This document shows, one piece after another, positions 8,923-17,435 of a stretch of 64,000 nucleotides of DNA. Source of the DNA: Saprospiraceae bacterium (GTDB lineage Bacteria > Bacteroidota > Bacteroidia > Chitinophagales > Saprospiraceae); contig JAGFJA010000039.1 of the NCBI GenBank assembly GCA_024103005.1, forward strand, positions 62,001-126,000, written 5' to 3'. Made by a program: the position numbers and the translations under genes. Under the pieces are notes generated by a model. It was not told the origin of the DNA. It did not search any database and saw nothing but the letters and a program-made list of their open reading frames with translations. How positions within the stretch are numbered: the stretch's first letter is position 1; each line of letters starts with the position of its first letter.

Positions 8923-11900
8923 ATGAAAAAGTTTTTAAACCGGCTGCTTGCAGCCTTGCTATTGCTTTGCCTTTACGCAACCTCCTATGGTCAGTCGGAG
9001 GCTGTAAACAAAAGCCTTGAGTATTTCAACAGTCAAACCCAGACAGGCTACCTTGCCGACAGGTGCTACTTCCAGAGACCACCGAGGTGCTTCAGTCAGG
9101 GAGTCATCCACGACTCCACAGCCATCACACCCGATGTATTCGGTATGCTGTACAATGCGATGAACCTTGCCGCTACACAACCCGGTCTGGAACTGCCTCC
9201 TGCCGGACCTATGTACATGGACAGGATGGAATATCAGTATCCCGATGGTGTGGTCAACCTCGTAGGTATGGCTTATCGCTATGATTACATCAGAGAAGAT
9301 GCAGTCACATCAGGACTGGTCAGCTACACGGGAGGAAAGTTCCACCCCAATGTCCCGATCAGTCAGATACTGCGCATAGATACGCTCATGGCTGTCATGC
9401 CTCAGAACAGGTGGATCTATAAGGACAGCGTGTATCTCATGTATCCCGAGTGGACGACCAATCTTGCAGACGGCATCAACGGCTTAGAGATAGATGCCGG
9501 AGACGGGCAGGGATACAGAGCCATGACACCGGGACAAGGCGTATGGGCGGTGTATCCAAGTAATGGAGTATATGATGTCTTAATGAGAGCCACAGGTACC
9601 AATGGCAGCTACATCTCGACTCATTTCATACTTAATGTATCTTTTTCTTCATCAAATAACAGCTTTGATGAACTGAATACGAGAACAAGAACTGAGTATA
9701 ATAGATTATCACCAAGGACAGAGGACATCACCGCCGAAGAAAGCTATGAGGGCAAAAACGCACAGGTGAGGCTTTTCATCCTGACTCATTGCGACGATGA
9801 TATCATCCGCAAGCCCTTTATCGCCATCGACGGCTTCGACCCTGCACCGCAGGGCAATACGAATCATATGGGAAGTATGTTTCAAACAGATAGATTAGGA
9901 TTTGAAATGCCATTATTCGAGCCAAATGAGCAAACTTTAGCCCACCAGCACCTGTTCGATGCAGGCTACGACCTCATCTTTGTGGACTATGTCGATCTTA
10001 CGACACAGGTAGGTACGGTATTGGTGGATGGTATTGAGCAGCCGGTGTACAAAACGGATGTACGTGCAGGTCAGGATCACGTACAGCGCAATGCACTGGC
10101 CTTGGAGACTGCACTGAAATTCATCAATAATGAAAAGAATACGCTCGGTCAGAGCTCACTGCCAAATGTCATGCTCGGTATGAGCATGGGCGGACTGGTA
10201 GGCAAGTGGGCAATACTGGATATGGAAGAAAAGGGCATGGATCATCAGGTAAGCCTTTACTACACCTTCGACACACCCCATAGAGGTGCCAATATCCCTA
10301 TCGGGCTGCAAGAAGCCGTGAAGCACCTCATCTACTTCAGGCCTCAGTCAGGCAAGCCGGAGCTGGGAGAGACCATACCTGCACTCAAGGCAGCACGCAA
10401 TACGCTATATAGTCCATTTGCATTATCCAGGCTAATCAGGCATGCCTTCGAGCCACCCCACAGCCCTCTCTTCGACCAGTTGGAGCATGAGTACGACACC
10501 AAAGGAAAAAATGGCGATGGCTCTTTTGAATATGTCACATACAAGACCATTGCCAATGGTTCTATAGCAGCACAGAACCAACTACACAATCCCGGAAGTG
10601 AATTTGTGCATATTTATCAGGACAATTGGTTGGGGATGGGCTCCACAGATGAAATATATAATGAAATTGATACTAAGATTACTGATAAATTTTCTAATTG
10701 GTATCAGAAATTTACTACTAGAGGTCTTTTAGGCGGACTCGGAATTTTTGGCTATTTTAAAGCAAGTATCAACTTCATGGCACAGTCCGGAAGCCATGAT
10801 GTATATACTTGGGCGAAAAAAGTAAAGGTATTGGGGATAACCATTCACAAGGATGAGGGTGCATCAAGAGAAGAAAACTGCATAGGCATAGATTTCTGTC
10901 CGGGAAGTTTTTCGACCATTACCAAAGCTGTCGATGGCAGTGGAATAACATTTAATACTAAAGGAGGCCCTTTTATCCCTACTGCAAGTGTATTGGATGT
11001 AAAAGGTGATTTGCGGGACAAGTTGTTTATGGACTTTTCTGATAAGAGCAGTATATTGAACTCAGGTATCGTCAAAGCCGATCATTATCATGGTATCACA
11101 ACAGACAATATCCAGTCATTTCAGATAGACCCGCGTGAAAGTGACGGAGTGGATGATGATTATCCCCCACAACCCAACCAATTGCATGTGTTCGTTCACG
11201 CACCATTGCTGACCTATGTGTTTTATGATTTAATCGAGGATAATAATATGGCACTTAATCTTCCGGTTTTAGACAATCAAACTTTCAACTTTGGGAATCT
11301 GGAAAGTACAGAGCCCGATTATACTCCGGGCCATTTCACTCCGCAATTTATGTCGAGGTATATTAGCAATTCGGTAGATATTATCAATGGAGGCAAAATT
11401 ACTGTACACAGAAGTGGCGAGATAGGCTTGGTAGATGGAGACAATATGCCACAGAATCAAAATAATTCCAGTTTGGAAGTTTTTATTGAAGGAGACGGAT
11501 GTGACCACCAACCGGTCGTAGTCAATATTTTTGAAAATTCGGGATTCTCTATCGGCGACCATAGTGTAGGCAATACAGCAAGTGTTTTCGTGGGAAATAG
11601 AAGCACATTGAATATCAAATCCGGAGGAAAATTAGACATAGACAATGGCTCAAGTCTCATAGCAACAAAAAATAGTTCGATAAAGGTAGAACCAGGAGGA
11701 GAATTGGAACAAACAGAAGGGTCGGAAGTAGTAATCAATGACGGCGGAGCTTTGGATGTAATTGGAGATGGTGTATTAAATATGCAGAATGCTAAATTAA
11801 TCGTAAATCGTGGCGGCACCCTCACCATCCGTTCCGGTGCCACCCTCCACCTCATCGAATCACAAATCATCGTCGAGCCGGGCGGTCATCTCATCATCGA

Positions 11901-13326
11901 GGATAGTCCTAAGTTTACATTATGGGCAGATGCTAAGATTGTAGTCAGAGGAAAAGCAGACTTCGGCAAGATTAAAATCCCCAATATGGACGGTACGATT
12001 GTCCTTGCCACAGGCGGTGAGTTGCAGTGCCACGGCGACCTGAACCTGAAGGGTGTCAGCAGGGATAAGACATTGTTTGCCATAGAAAAAAACAATGCCG
12101 TCTTATGTGACAATATCAACCTGTCTTTGAATACCGGCAGAATACAGGGAGCCGACTATAGCGATTGCTTCCACTTTGAAAATGGGGCTAAAACCGTTAA
12201 TCTGCAAGATGTGGATTTTGAGTTTGGAACCAATGGCTTATATATCCTCCAATCATTAACCGCATTGAATGTCCTGAACAGCAACTTCAATAAGTTGGGT
12301 ATTGCCATACTTGTCAACCTGTCAAATAATGCCACTGCTCCGATAAGTGTTGGCAGTAGTGTTTTCAAAGAATGTACCGGTTTGTACTTGAATAATGTCG
12401 GCAATACTTCCATCACAGCTTCAGAATTTATCGGACGGAATGGCTCTTACGAAATGATCTGGCAAACTGACAAGCATGGAGTCGATGTCAACAATGCCAC
12501 CAATCTTTACATCGACCAATCATTCTTTGCAAGACATAAAAACGGAATCAAGACTACCAATACGAATACCTTCCTCCACTGTTCCTACGGTATCAACAAT
12601 GTTGTCGGCATAGACCATTTCAACGATGCTAAGCAATCCAAAACTTTGAAACTCGTACAATCCGGATTGATCAACAACAGAGTCGGTGCTACCGTCAACA
12701 ATACTGATTTTGATATCAATATCTCAAGTGAAGACGGAATCGATGCCAATCTGTTTGTTCATTGTAATGGCGGACCGGATTTCATTGTGCCTTCCAGATT
12801 TCAAAAAGCCCAGGAAAGCAATATGGTAGGCGGGGAAGGTGAAAGTGAAGCTAATTCAGGTACAGATTATCGCGAGGTGCCTTATATACCGTCCTGTGGA
12901 GCATTCTTCAGAGGGTCTATTACTAATTTCAATGTGGCAAATGGTGAGCTTTTAGCTAAGAATAATATGTGGGTTTGCTTGGGATTATATGGGTTATGTA
13001 ATTGGTCAGCATTGAAGGATGATAATAACAATTTTATCGATCTGCTACGAGACCCTGAAATTGCGTACACAGAACGGAAAAATATTGAAGAATGTACTTC
13101 CGCCGTTGAACATCGCGAGTATATGGCTACAACAGAACTGCAATCCAATCAATATGTCCTCTACCCCAATCCTGCCAATAATCAGATAATCATTCATGAC
13201 ACGGAAGGTAAAGACTTTGAATATTCGATTAGTTCCATCCAGGGACAACCCAAAATTCAAGGTGTCGGACATGGTCAAAAAAATGAAAATATCGAATCTC
13301 TCCTGCCCGGAATATATTCTATTTAG
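8923..13326 (+). CDS. Secreted alpha/beta hydrolase with beta-helix region; T9SS signal interrupted by TAG
   Basis: Secreted protein of 1467 codons. A signal peptide (first 24 residues, ending ATSYGQ) is followed by a domain holding an alpha/beta-hydrolase core: the nucleophile elbow GMSMGG places catalytic Ser at residue 421, and FDTPHRGA near residue 450 is typical of PGAP1/lipase-like esterases. From about residue 820 to 1330 there are short beta-rich repeats (SGGKLDIDNGSS, PGGELEQTEGSE, RGGTLTIRSGAT), indicating a right-handed beta-helix. The last 65 or so residues are a T9SS type A sorting domain, but the frame stops at TAG (13324-13326) after LLPGIYSI. The next 17 in-frame codons, up to TAA at 13378-13380, complete the expected sorting-domain end (IKGSDGKV...RLIKIN). 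It is therefore probably a nonsense mutant; a sequence error or readthrough is possible. Substrate unknown; esterase activity is inferred. Confidence 0.8.
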   Translation: MKKFLNRLLAALLLLCLYATSYGQSEAVNKSLEYFNSQTQTGYLADRCYFQRPPRCFSQGVIHDSTAITPDVFGMLYNAMNLAATQPGLELPPAGPMYMDRMEYQYPDGVVNLVGMAYRYDYIREDAVTSGLVSYTGGKFHPNVPISQILRIDTLMAVMPQNRWIYKDSVYLMYPEWTTNLADGINGLEIDAGDGQGYRAMTPGQGVWAVYPSNGVYDVLMRATGTNGSYISTHFILNVSFSSSNNSFDELNTRTRTEYNRLSPRTEDITAEESYEGKNAQVRLFILTHCDDDIIRKPFIAIDGFDPAPQGNTNHMGSMFQTDRLGFEMPLFEPNEQTLAHQHLFDAGYDLIFVDYVDLTTQVGTVLVDGIEQPVYKTDVRAGQDHVQRNALALETALKFINNEKNTLGQSSLPNVMLGMSMGGLVGKWAILDMEEKGMDHQVSLYYTFDTPHRGANIPIGLQEAVKHLIYFRPQSGKPELGETIPALKAARNTLYSPFALSRLIRHAFEPPHSPLFDQLEHEYDTKGKNGDGSFEYVTYKTIANGSIAAQNQLHNPGSEFVHIYQDNWLGMGSTDEIYNEIDTKITDKFSNWYQKFTTRGLLGGLGIFGYFKASINFMAQSGSHDVYTWAKKVKVLGITIHKDEGASREENCIGIDFCPGSFSTITKAVDGSGITFNTKGGPFIPTASVLDVKGDLRDKLFMDFSDKSSILNSGIVKADHYHGITTDNIQSFQIDPRESDGVDDDYPPQPNQLHVFVHAPLLTYVFYDLIEDNNMALNLPVLDNQTFNFGNLESTEPDYTPGHFTPQFMSRYISNSVDIINGGKITVHRSGEIGLVDGDNMPQNQNNSSLEVFIEGDGCDHQPVVVNIFENSGFSIGDHSVGNTASVFVGNRSTLNIKSGGKLDIDNGSSLIATKNSSIKVEPGGELEQTEGSEVVINDGGALDVIGDGVLNMQNAKLIVNRGGTLTIRSGATLHLIESQIIVEPGGHLIIEDSPKFTLWADAKIVVRGKADFGKIKIPNMDGTIVLATGGELQCHGDLNLKGVSRDKTLFAIEKNNAVLCDNINLSLNTGRIQGADYSDCFHFENGAKTVNLQDVDFEFGTNGLYILQSLTALNVLNSNFNKLGIAILVNLSNNATAPISVGSSVFKECTGLYLNNVGNTSITASEFIGRNGSYEMIWQTDKHGVDVNNATNLYIDQSFFARHKNGIKTTNTNTFLHCSYGINNVVGIDHFNDAKQSKTLKLVQSGLINNRVGATVNNTDFDINISSEDGIDANLFVHCNGGPDFIVPSRFQKAQESNMVGGEGESEANSGTDYREVPYIPSCGAFFRGSITNFNVANGELLAKNNMWVCLGLYGLCNWSALKDDNNNFIDLLRDPEIAYTERKNIEECTSAVEHREYMATTELQSNQYVLYPNPANNQIIIHDTEGKDFEYSISSIQGQPKIQGVGHGQKNENIESLLPGIYSI

Positions 13327-13388
13327 ATAAAAGGAAGTGATGGTAAAGTTCAATTTATACGACTCATTAAAATCAATTAAAATAACCC

Positions 13389-13432
13389 ATCGGGTCGGAT
13401 TGTCTTTCATGCTTAATCCGACCCGATTTTTT
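13389..13432 (+). terminator. Strong intrinsic terminator after the hydrolase gene
   Basis: A perfect 13-bp stem ATCGGGTCGGATT (13389-13401) / AATCCGACCCGAT (13415-13427) with a 13-nt loop is followed by a run of six T. It begins 8 bp after the second stop (TAA, 13378-13380), not right after the internal TAG, which supports the original gene having ended at 13380. Confidence 0.9.
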
Positions 13433-13451
13433 ATATAATTCCTACTTCGTT

Positions 13452-13721
13452 TCAGTATTCACCCTTCCCGGATGCACTTCTGATTCTCTTCCTTAACAAA
13501 CTAATCTTATTGTACAACCCCTCTATGAAGCTTGACATATTGTGTCCACTGCCATCATTTAACGAATATGAATTGTCCCTGATTGGGTCATACCATCCGA
13601 TAGAATTGTCAAATACTTGAACATCATCGGTAAAAAAGAAATTAGGATTGTCATGTACCATAAATGTCATCTTGACTTCAGGGCTTTTAATCAAGATGGT
13701 ATTGTTTGTAAACAAGAACAA
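13452..13721 (-). CDS. Hypothetical short protein or fragment of a lost gene
   Basis: An 89-codon frame opposite to its neighbours. It has no signal peptide, membrane helix or recognised motif; the text SPEVKMTFMVHDNPNFFFTD followed by DVQVFDN looks like a piece of a beta-sandwich domain. No promoter was seen. It sits in the 495-bp stretch between the hydrolase terminator and the Rrf2 gene, most of which holds nothing else recognisable. It may be a truncated remnant of a secreted protein or chance coding. Confidence 0.3.
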   Translation of the reverse strand: MFLFTNNTILIKSPEVKMTFMVHDNPNFFFTDDVQVFDNSIGWYDPIRDNSYSLNDGSGHNMSSFIEGLYNKISLLRKRIRSASGKGEY

Positions 13722-13849
13722 AATTCATAATGTAATACATTTTGAGGCACAAGAAGCAATCCTATCGCCTTTCCACCTTCTTTTCTGCTTCACAATCAAC
13801 TTTGGTGTCTTTGTATTATACTCTGTTTATAGTAATAGAGATATTTATT

Positions 13850-13857
13850 TAACTTTG
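13850..13857 (+). promoter_or_regulatory. Bacteroidota -7 promoter box (TAACTTTG) for the Rrf2 gene
   Basis: Matches the TAnnTTTG consensus of the Bacteroidota primary sigma factor and would start transcription about 13 nt before the Rrf2 ATG. The -33 element is weak. Confidence 0.55.
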
Positions 13858-13876
13858 TTCCCCAAATCAAGTTTTT

Positions 13877-14311
13877 ATGTTTTCCAAAGCCTGCGAATAC
13901 GCCATCAAAGCTGCCATCTTCGTTGCCGAACAATCCTTGTTAAGTCGTAGAACAAGCCAGAAAGAAATCGCTTCTGCCATTAAGGGACCGGAAGCTTTTA
14001 CTGCCAAGACGCTACAAAAATTGGCCAAAGCAGATGTTATCAGCTCAATTAAAGGTCCCGGAGGGGGATTTTACCTCAATCAAAAACAACTTCAAAATGT
14101 CTATCTGATCCACATTGTCGAAGCGATTGACGGTTTGGAACAGTTGCACGCCTGTGGACTAGGTCTATCAGAATGTAATAGCAACAAGCCTTGCCCGGTG
14201 CATTTTCAATACAAAAAAATTAAGGAAGGCTTGGTTCACATGTTGGCAACAACCAATATTAAGGATCTGGCAATAGATATTAAAAAGGGAGAGTCTTTTC
14301 TGGCTCAATAG
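13877..14311 (+). CDS. Rrf2-family transcriptional regulator, probable Fe-S nitrosative-stress sensor (NsrR/IscR-like)
   Basis: Regulator of 144 residues. An N-terminal winged helix (SKACEYAIKAAIFVAEQ; TAKTLQKLAKADVISSIKGP then GGGF) is the Rrf2 hallmark. Three cysteines at 93, 100 and 106 (C-x6-C-x5-C) lie where NsrR and IscR bind their iron-sulfur cluster, though the first spacing differs by one residue from the usual patterns. The known family role is repression relieved when NO or oxygen damages the cluster. Its neighbours (Crp/Fnr regulator, hemoglobin, NosL, cytochrome c) favour NO sensing over Fe-S biogenesis; no isc or suf gene is nearby. A TAACTTTG promoter box lies 20 bp upstream. 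Confidence 0.85.
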   Translation: MFSKACEYAIKAAIFVAEQSLLSRRTSQKEIASAIKGPEAFTAKTLQKLAKADVISSIKGPGGGFYLNQKQLQNVYLIHIVEAIDGLEQLHACGLGLSECNSNKPCPVHFQYKKIKEGLVHMLATTNIKDLAIDIKKGESFLAQ

Positions 14312-14500
14312 TATAGCATCTGCTGTTGAAGTGAACTGTGGGATTGAATTCTAACTATAGGTGATTTTGAGGTACGGGAATATAATATATCACACTTCTG
14401 GCAAGGATTTCGTCCTTTTACCCGATTGTCTGATATATCTTTCCTCTAATTATTCGGCAGCGAAGAAAATATTTTATGCAGTTTCAATAATACGGCAGTT

Positions 14501-14941
14501 ATGAACCAGAATCCGGGAATTCCAACCGTTATTACTTGCAACATCTTCTGGATTGGATTGATTGCCGGTATGAGTCTTTTAGAGACCTGGATCAACCTGA
14601 GAACAGACGTGTCTGAGAAAATGGTGTGGTTGCAATTCGGCCAACCAAAATTTATTTTTCTGAATAAAATAGAATGGCTTTTAGTTATGATAAGCCTTGT
14701 AACTCTTGGAATTTATCATTCTCTGTTGAAGGTTAAAAATATCTGGTTACTTTCCGCGATATCAATTCTTCTTATTCAATCTATCTGGCTGTTACCCGAA
14801 ATGCGGGAAAGGTGGCTGGATCATATTCATGGATATGACTTGCCGGCATCAGGGGTCTCCAAGTACTTTTTAATGGCAGAAGTGCTTAAAATAATTAGTC
14901 TTGCAGTTTTTTCCTATTCCCTGTTTAAACCACAAAAATGA
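14501..14941 (+). CDS. Small four-helix membrane protein of unknown function
   Basis: A 146-residue protein with four hydrophobic segments at about residues 10-27, 58-77, 83-100 and 122-141. A polar loop between helices three and four contains MRERWLDHIHGYDLPASG. It is not recognised as a named family. The position, downstream of the Rrf2 regulator and upstream of the Crp/Fnr regulator on the same strand, suggests a place in the nitrogen-oxide response, for instance as a small heme or quinone-binding protein, but nothing in the sequence proves this. Confidence 0.65.
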   Translation: MNQNPGIPTVITCNIFWIGLIAGMSLLETWINLRTDVSEKMVWLQFGQPKFIFLNKIEWLLVMISLVTLGIYHSLLKVKNIWLLSAISILLIQSIWLLPEMRERWLDHIHGYDLPASGVSKYFLMAEVLKIISLAVFSYSLFKPQK

Positions 14942-15105
14942 CGTATATTGCACTGAGTTTAAATAATGAAGAATAGTATTTTATTGGTTGATGATAAAAA
15001 TTGGGATGATTACGGGTTGTTTTTTTATATTTCCATAACTGTCGAAAGGCAAGCTGTAATTTTTCGATAATTCCTGAACGATGCTAAGGAAAAAGGTCAC
15101 AATTT

Positions 15106-15696
15106 ATGGTAATTGATTACAGTATTCTGATTACATACGGAGGGATTGCCAGGCGATTTAAAAAAGGTACCACTGTTTTTTTTGAAAATAATATGCCTCA
15201 CTTTTACTATCAGATTCTTGAAGGGAGTGTTACGGTAGTCTCTACCAATTCAGAAGGGAAGGATTTGATTCAGGGAATTTATCAGAAGGGACAGTGTTTC
15301 GGTGAACCGCCCTTACTGAGTGGGCGACCTTATATCACCACAGCCATTACTAATACAGATAGCGTTATAGTGAGATTGGGAAAAGAAAATTTTTTGAACA
15401 TCCTGAATGATTATCCTGAAATTACCAAAACTATCCTGTATCAACTCGCTGATAAACTATATCAAAAAACTTATACTTCCCGTCTGCTTGTCAGCCATAC
15501 TCCGGAAGAGAAGATTACCTATTTTCTTAATAATTATAAATCATCGGCTGAAAAGAACCAACCTGTCAAGATTCCTTATACCAGACAGCAAATCGCCAAC
15601 TTTACGGGACTTCGTGTGGAAACAGTTATCCGAACCTTGCTTAAGATGAAAAAAGAAGGCAAGGTGAAAATTATTAATCACAAACTTTTTTACTAA
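15106..15696 (+). CDS. Crp/Fnr-family transcriptional regulator
   Basis: A 196-residue regulator. The N-terminal half (about residues 15-120) is a cyclic-nucleotide-binding-type beta-barrel (FKKGTTVFFENNMPHFYYQI, GQCFGEPPLLSGRPYITTAI). The C-terminal HTH is TRQQIANFTGLRVETVIRTL. No cysteine cluster of the Fnr type is present, so it is more like the DNR/HcpR-type or plain Crp-like proteins, which may sense heme/NO or another ligand. The stop is 5 bp from the next gene's start, so both form one transcript. A dyad that could be its operator lies upstream of the cytochrome c gene at 18652-18667. Confidence 0.85.
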   Translation: MVIDYSILITYGGIARRFKKGTTVFFENNMPHFYYQILEGSVTVVSTNSEGKDLIQGIYQKGQCFGEPPLLSGRPYITTAITNTDSVIVRLGKENFLNILNDYPEITKTILYQLADKLYQKTYTSRLLVSHTPEEKITYFLNNYKSSAEKNQPVKIPYTRQQIANFTGLRVETVIRTLLKMKKEGKVKIINHKLFY

Positions 15697-15701
15697 TACC
15701 T

Positions 15702-16928
15702 ATGGAATATACTCTATCGAATAAATATTTCAGATTTTCGGTTTTATCCCTGTTTATAGTCGCTACATTGGGAACCCTGATGAGGTATAAAATAGCATAT
15801 AGCCTTCCTGTCTTCGAACAGAAAAATTTGCTGCATGCGCACTCACATTTTGCCTTCAGTGGCTGGATCAGCCATGTCCTTTATTGCGGGTTGGCAAGTA
15901 TTGTTCTGAAATATGTTCAAACAAAAAGATATCATATCCTGATTATAGCCAACCTGATATGTTCTGTGGGTATGCTTATAGCCTTTACTATTCAGGGTTA
16001 TAAGGCTGTTTCGATAGCTTTTTCTACCGGTACGATGATTGTTTCTTTTGCATTTGCGATTCAGATGTTTCTGGATTGGCGCAAGATCAAAGGTTTTCAC
16101 CCATCTCGTAACTGGTCACTGGCTGCGGTGTTTCTTAATGTGCTGGCAGCTGCGGGACCGTTGTTTTTAGCCTATATGATCGTTACGAAGACAACCAATC
16201 ACAGTAACTATCTTGGTTCTGTCTATTATTATCTCCATTTTGAATATAATGGCTGGTTTTTCTTTGCGACGATGGCTATGATAATCCAGAATTTCAAAAA
16301 CAAGTTTAAGGAATTGGAAAGGTATTTTGTCCTGCTCTTTGTGGCAAGTATCCCGACATTCTTTCTTTCAATTCTCTGGGCAAAATTACCGGATTGGTTG
16401 TTTATTATTACGGTCCTTATGACCTTTCTTCAGATGGTTGTTTGGATTTTAATGCTGAAACGTTACTTTTCTCCGGTAAAAGCATATTTGATAGAAAACC
16501 ATCCTTATTGGATCAGATTGTTTTGTTATACAGCAATTCTGGCAATTACGATAAAATTTGTATTGCAAAGTATTTCGGTCATCCCTTCATTGAGTCAATT
16601 GGTTTTTGGTATCCGGCCGATAATCATTGCTTACCTGCATCTGGTATTGCTGGGTGTTTATTCGCTCTTTCTCATCAGTTATCTGATTATGCGAAATTAT
16701 ATTACCATTACACCTGTGGTAAAGTATGGCGCACTCATATTTTTAACAGGAGTATTTTTGAATGAAATATTGCTTGGAATTCAGGGATTTGCAGCTTTTG
16801 CTTATATACCTATCAGTCATATCAATGACATGCTGTTTATTGCAGCAGTTGTTCTATTTGGCGGATCTGGAATTTTGTTTTTCAGTCAGGCTTTCGGGTC
16901 TGACAAAGGTACAAAAGCTATTGAATAG
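15702..16928 (+). CDS. Polytopic membrane protein resembling heme-copper oxidase subunit I / NnrS
   Basis: A 408-residue protein with about twelve transmembrane segments. Histidines sit at membrane positions typical of heme or metal ligands: LLHAHSHFAFSGWISH (His45, 47, 49, 58), YYLHFEYNGWFFF (His179) and AYLHLVLLG (His313). The overall look is that of a shortened heme-copper oxidase subunit I or NnrS-like protein, both linked to NO reduction or tolerance, but the full CuB ligand set of a true oxidase or NorB cannot be recognised by eye. It is coupled to the preceding Crp/Fnr gene (5-bp gap). An NO-related role is inferred from the cluster. Confidence 0.6.
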   Translation: MEYTLSNKYFRFSVLSLFIVATLGTLMRYKIAYSLPVFEQKNLLHAHSHFAFSGWISHVLYCGLASIVLKYVQTKRYHILIIANLICSVGMLIAFTIQGYKAVSIAFSTGTMIVSFAFAIQMFLDWRKIKGFHPSRNWSLAAVFLNVLAAAGPLFLAYMIVTKTTNHSNYLGSVYYYLHFEYNGWFFFATMAMIIQNFKNKFKELERYFVLLFVASIPTFFLSILWAKLPDWLFIITVLMTFLQMVVWILMLKRYFSPVKAYLIENHPYWIRLFCYTAILAITIKFVLQSISVIPSLSQLVFGIRPIIIAYLHLVLLGVYSLFLISYLIMRNYITITPVVKYGALIFLTGVFLNEILLGIQGFAAFAYIPISHINDMLFIAAVVLFGGSGILFFSQAFGSDKGTKAIE

Positions 16929-17009
16929 TTATTTAACGGACTCGCTGAGGTTATTTTATTTTAAAAAATTCAGTAAACAGTAAATATTAAAATGCAGGTG
17001 AATATTTGA

Positions 17010-17381
17010 TTAACCGGTTATATTTTTCTGCATGACTAAGGCTATAGAGCGGGCGTGATGCTTCATTTTTTCAGCATTCGGTCCGGAATAGTCGTTATCT
17101 ATTACAGCATTAAACAGGTAAAGCCATTTTTTAAAATGATTGGGCTGAGTATTGTATTTTTTATGAATGGCTCTGTGTGCAGACAACGGATTGCCGGAAT
17201 AGTCGCCTGAATAAAAGAGTACACTTTCCCAAAATGAGCACATATTGGGGATATGACGCTCCCAGTTAATCTGGACGACTTCAGTGAAAAAAAATCCGAT
17301 TTCATTATCAGAACGAACTCTTTCGTAAAAAATCCGGATAATATTTTCAATATCTTCGAGGCTGGAAATATCTCGTTTCAT
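17010..17381 (-). CDS. Group III truncated hemoglobin
   Basis: A 123-residue cytosolic globin of the 2/2 fold. The proximal heme ligand is His82 in HFKKWLYLF, with Trp86 one turn later, and the N-terminal IENIIRIFYERVRSDNEIGF and FWESVLFYSG segments are typical of group III trHbs. Members bind O2 and NO and are usually found with NO-detoxification genes. It follows nosL on the same strand (54-bp gap) and is probably co-transcribed with it. Confidence 0.9.
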   Translation of the reverse strand: MKRDISSLEDIENIIRIFYERVRSDNEIGFFFTEVVQINWERHIPNMCSFWESVLFYSGDYSGNPLSAHRAIHKKYNTQPNHFKKWLYLFNAVIDNDYSGPNAEKMKHHARSIALVMQKNITG

Positions 17382-17435
17382 TTTAAGTAAAGTGGCGTTT
17401 GGGGGGATGCCAATCGGATCAATTTGTGTTTATTA

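Noticed and set aside
11500-12000. Long minus-strand frames (for example 11457-11870) inside the hydrolase gene
   Set aside because: They mirror the repetitive beta-helix coding region and have no leader or homology by eye.
13324-13326. TAG reassigned to an amino acid in this organism
   Set aside because: Several other clear genes here end in TAG at the expected place (for example at 52-54, after the Rrf2 gene and after the 408-residue membrane protein), so TAG is a normal stop.
15702-16928. True NorB or cbb3 oxidase subunit I
   Set aside because: Although His-rich helices are present, the full set of six ligand histidines in the usual order could not be recognised, so only a resemblance is claimed.
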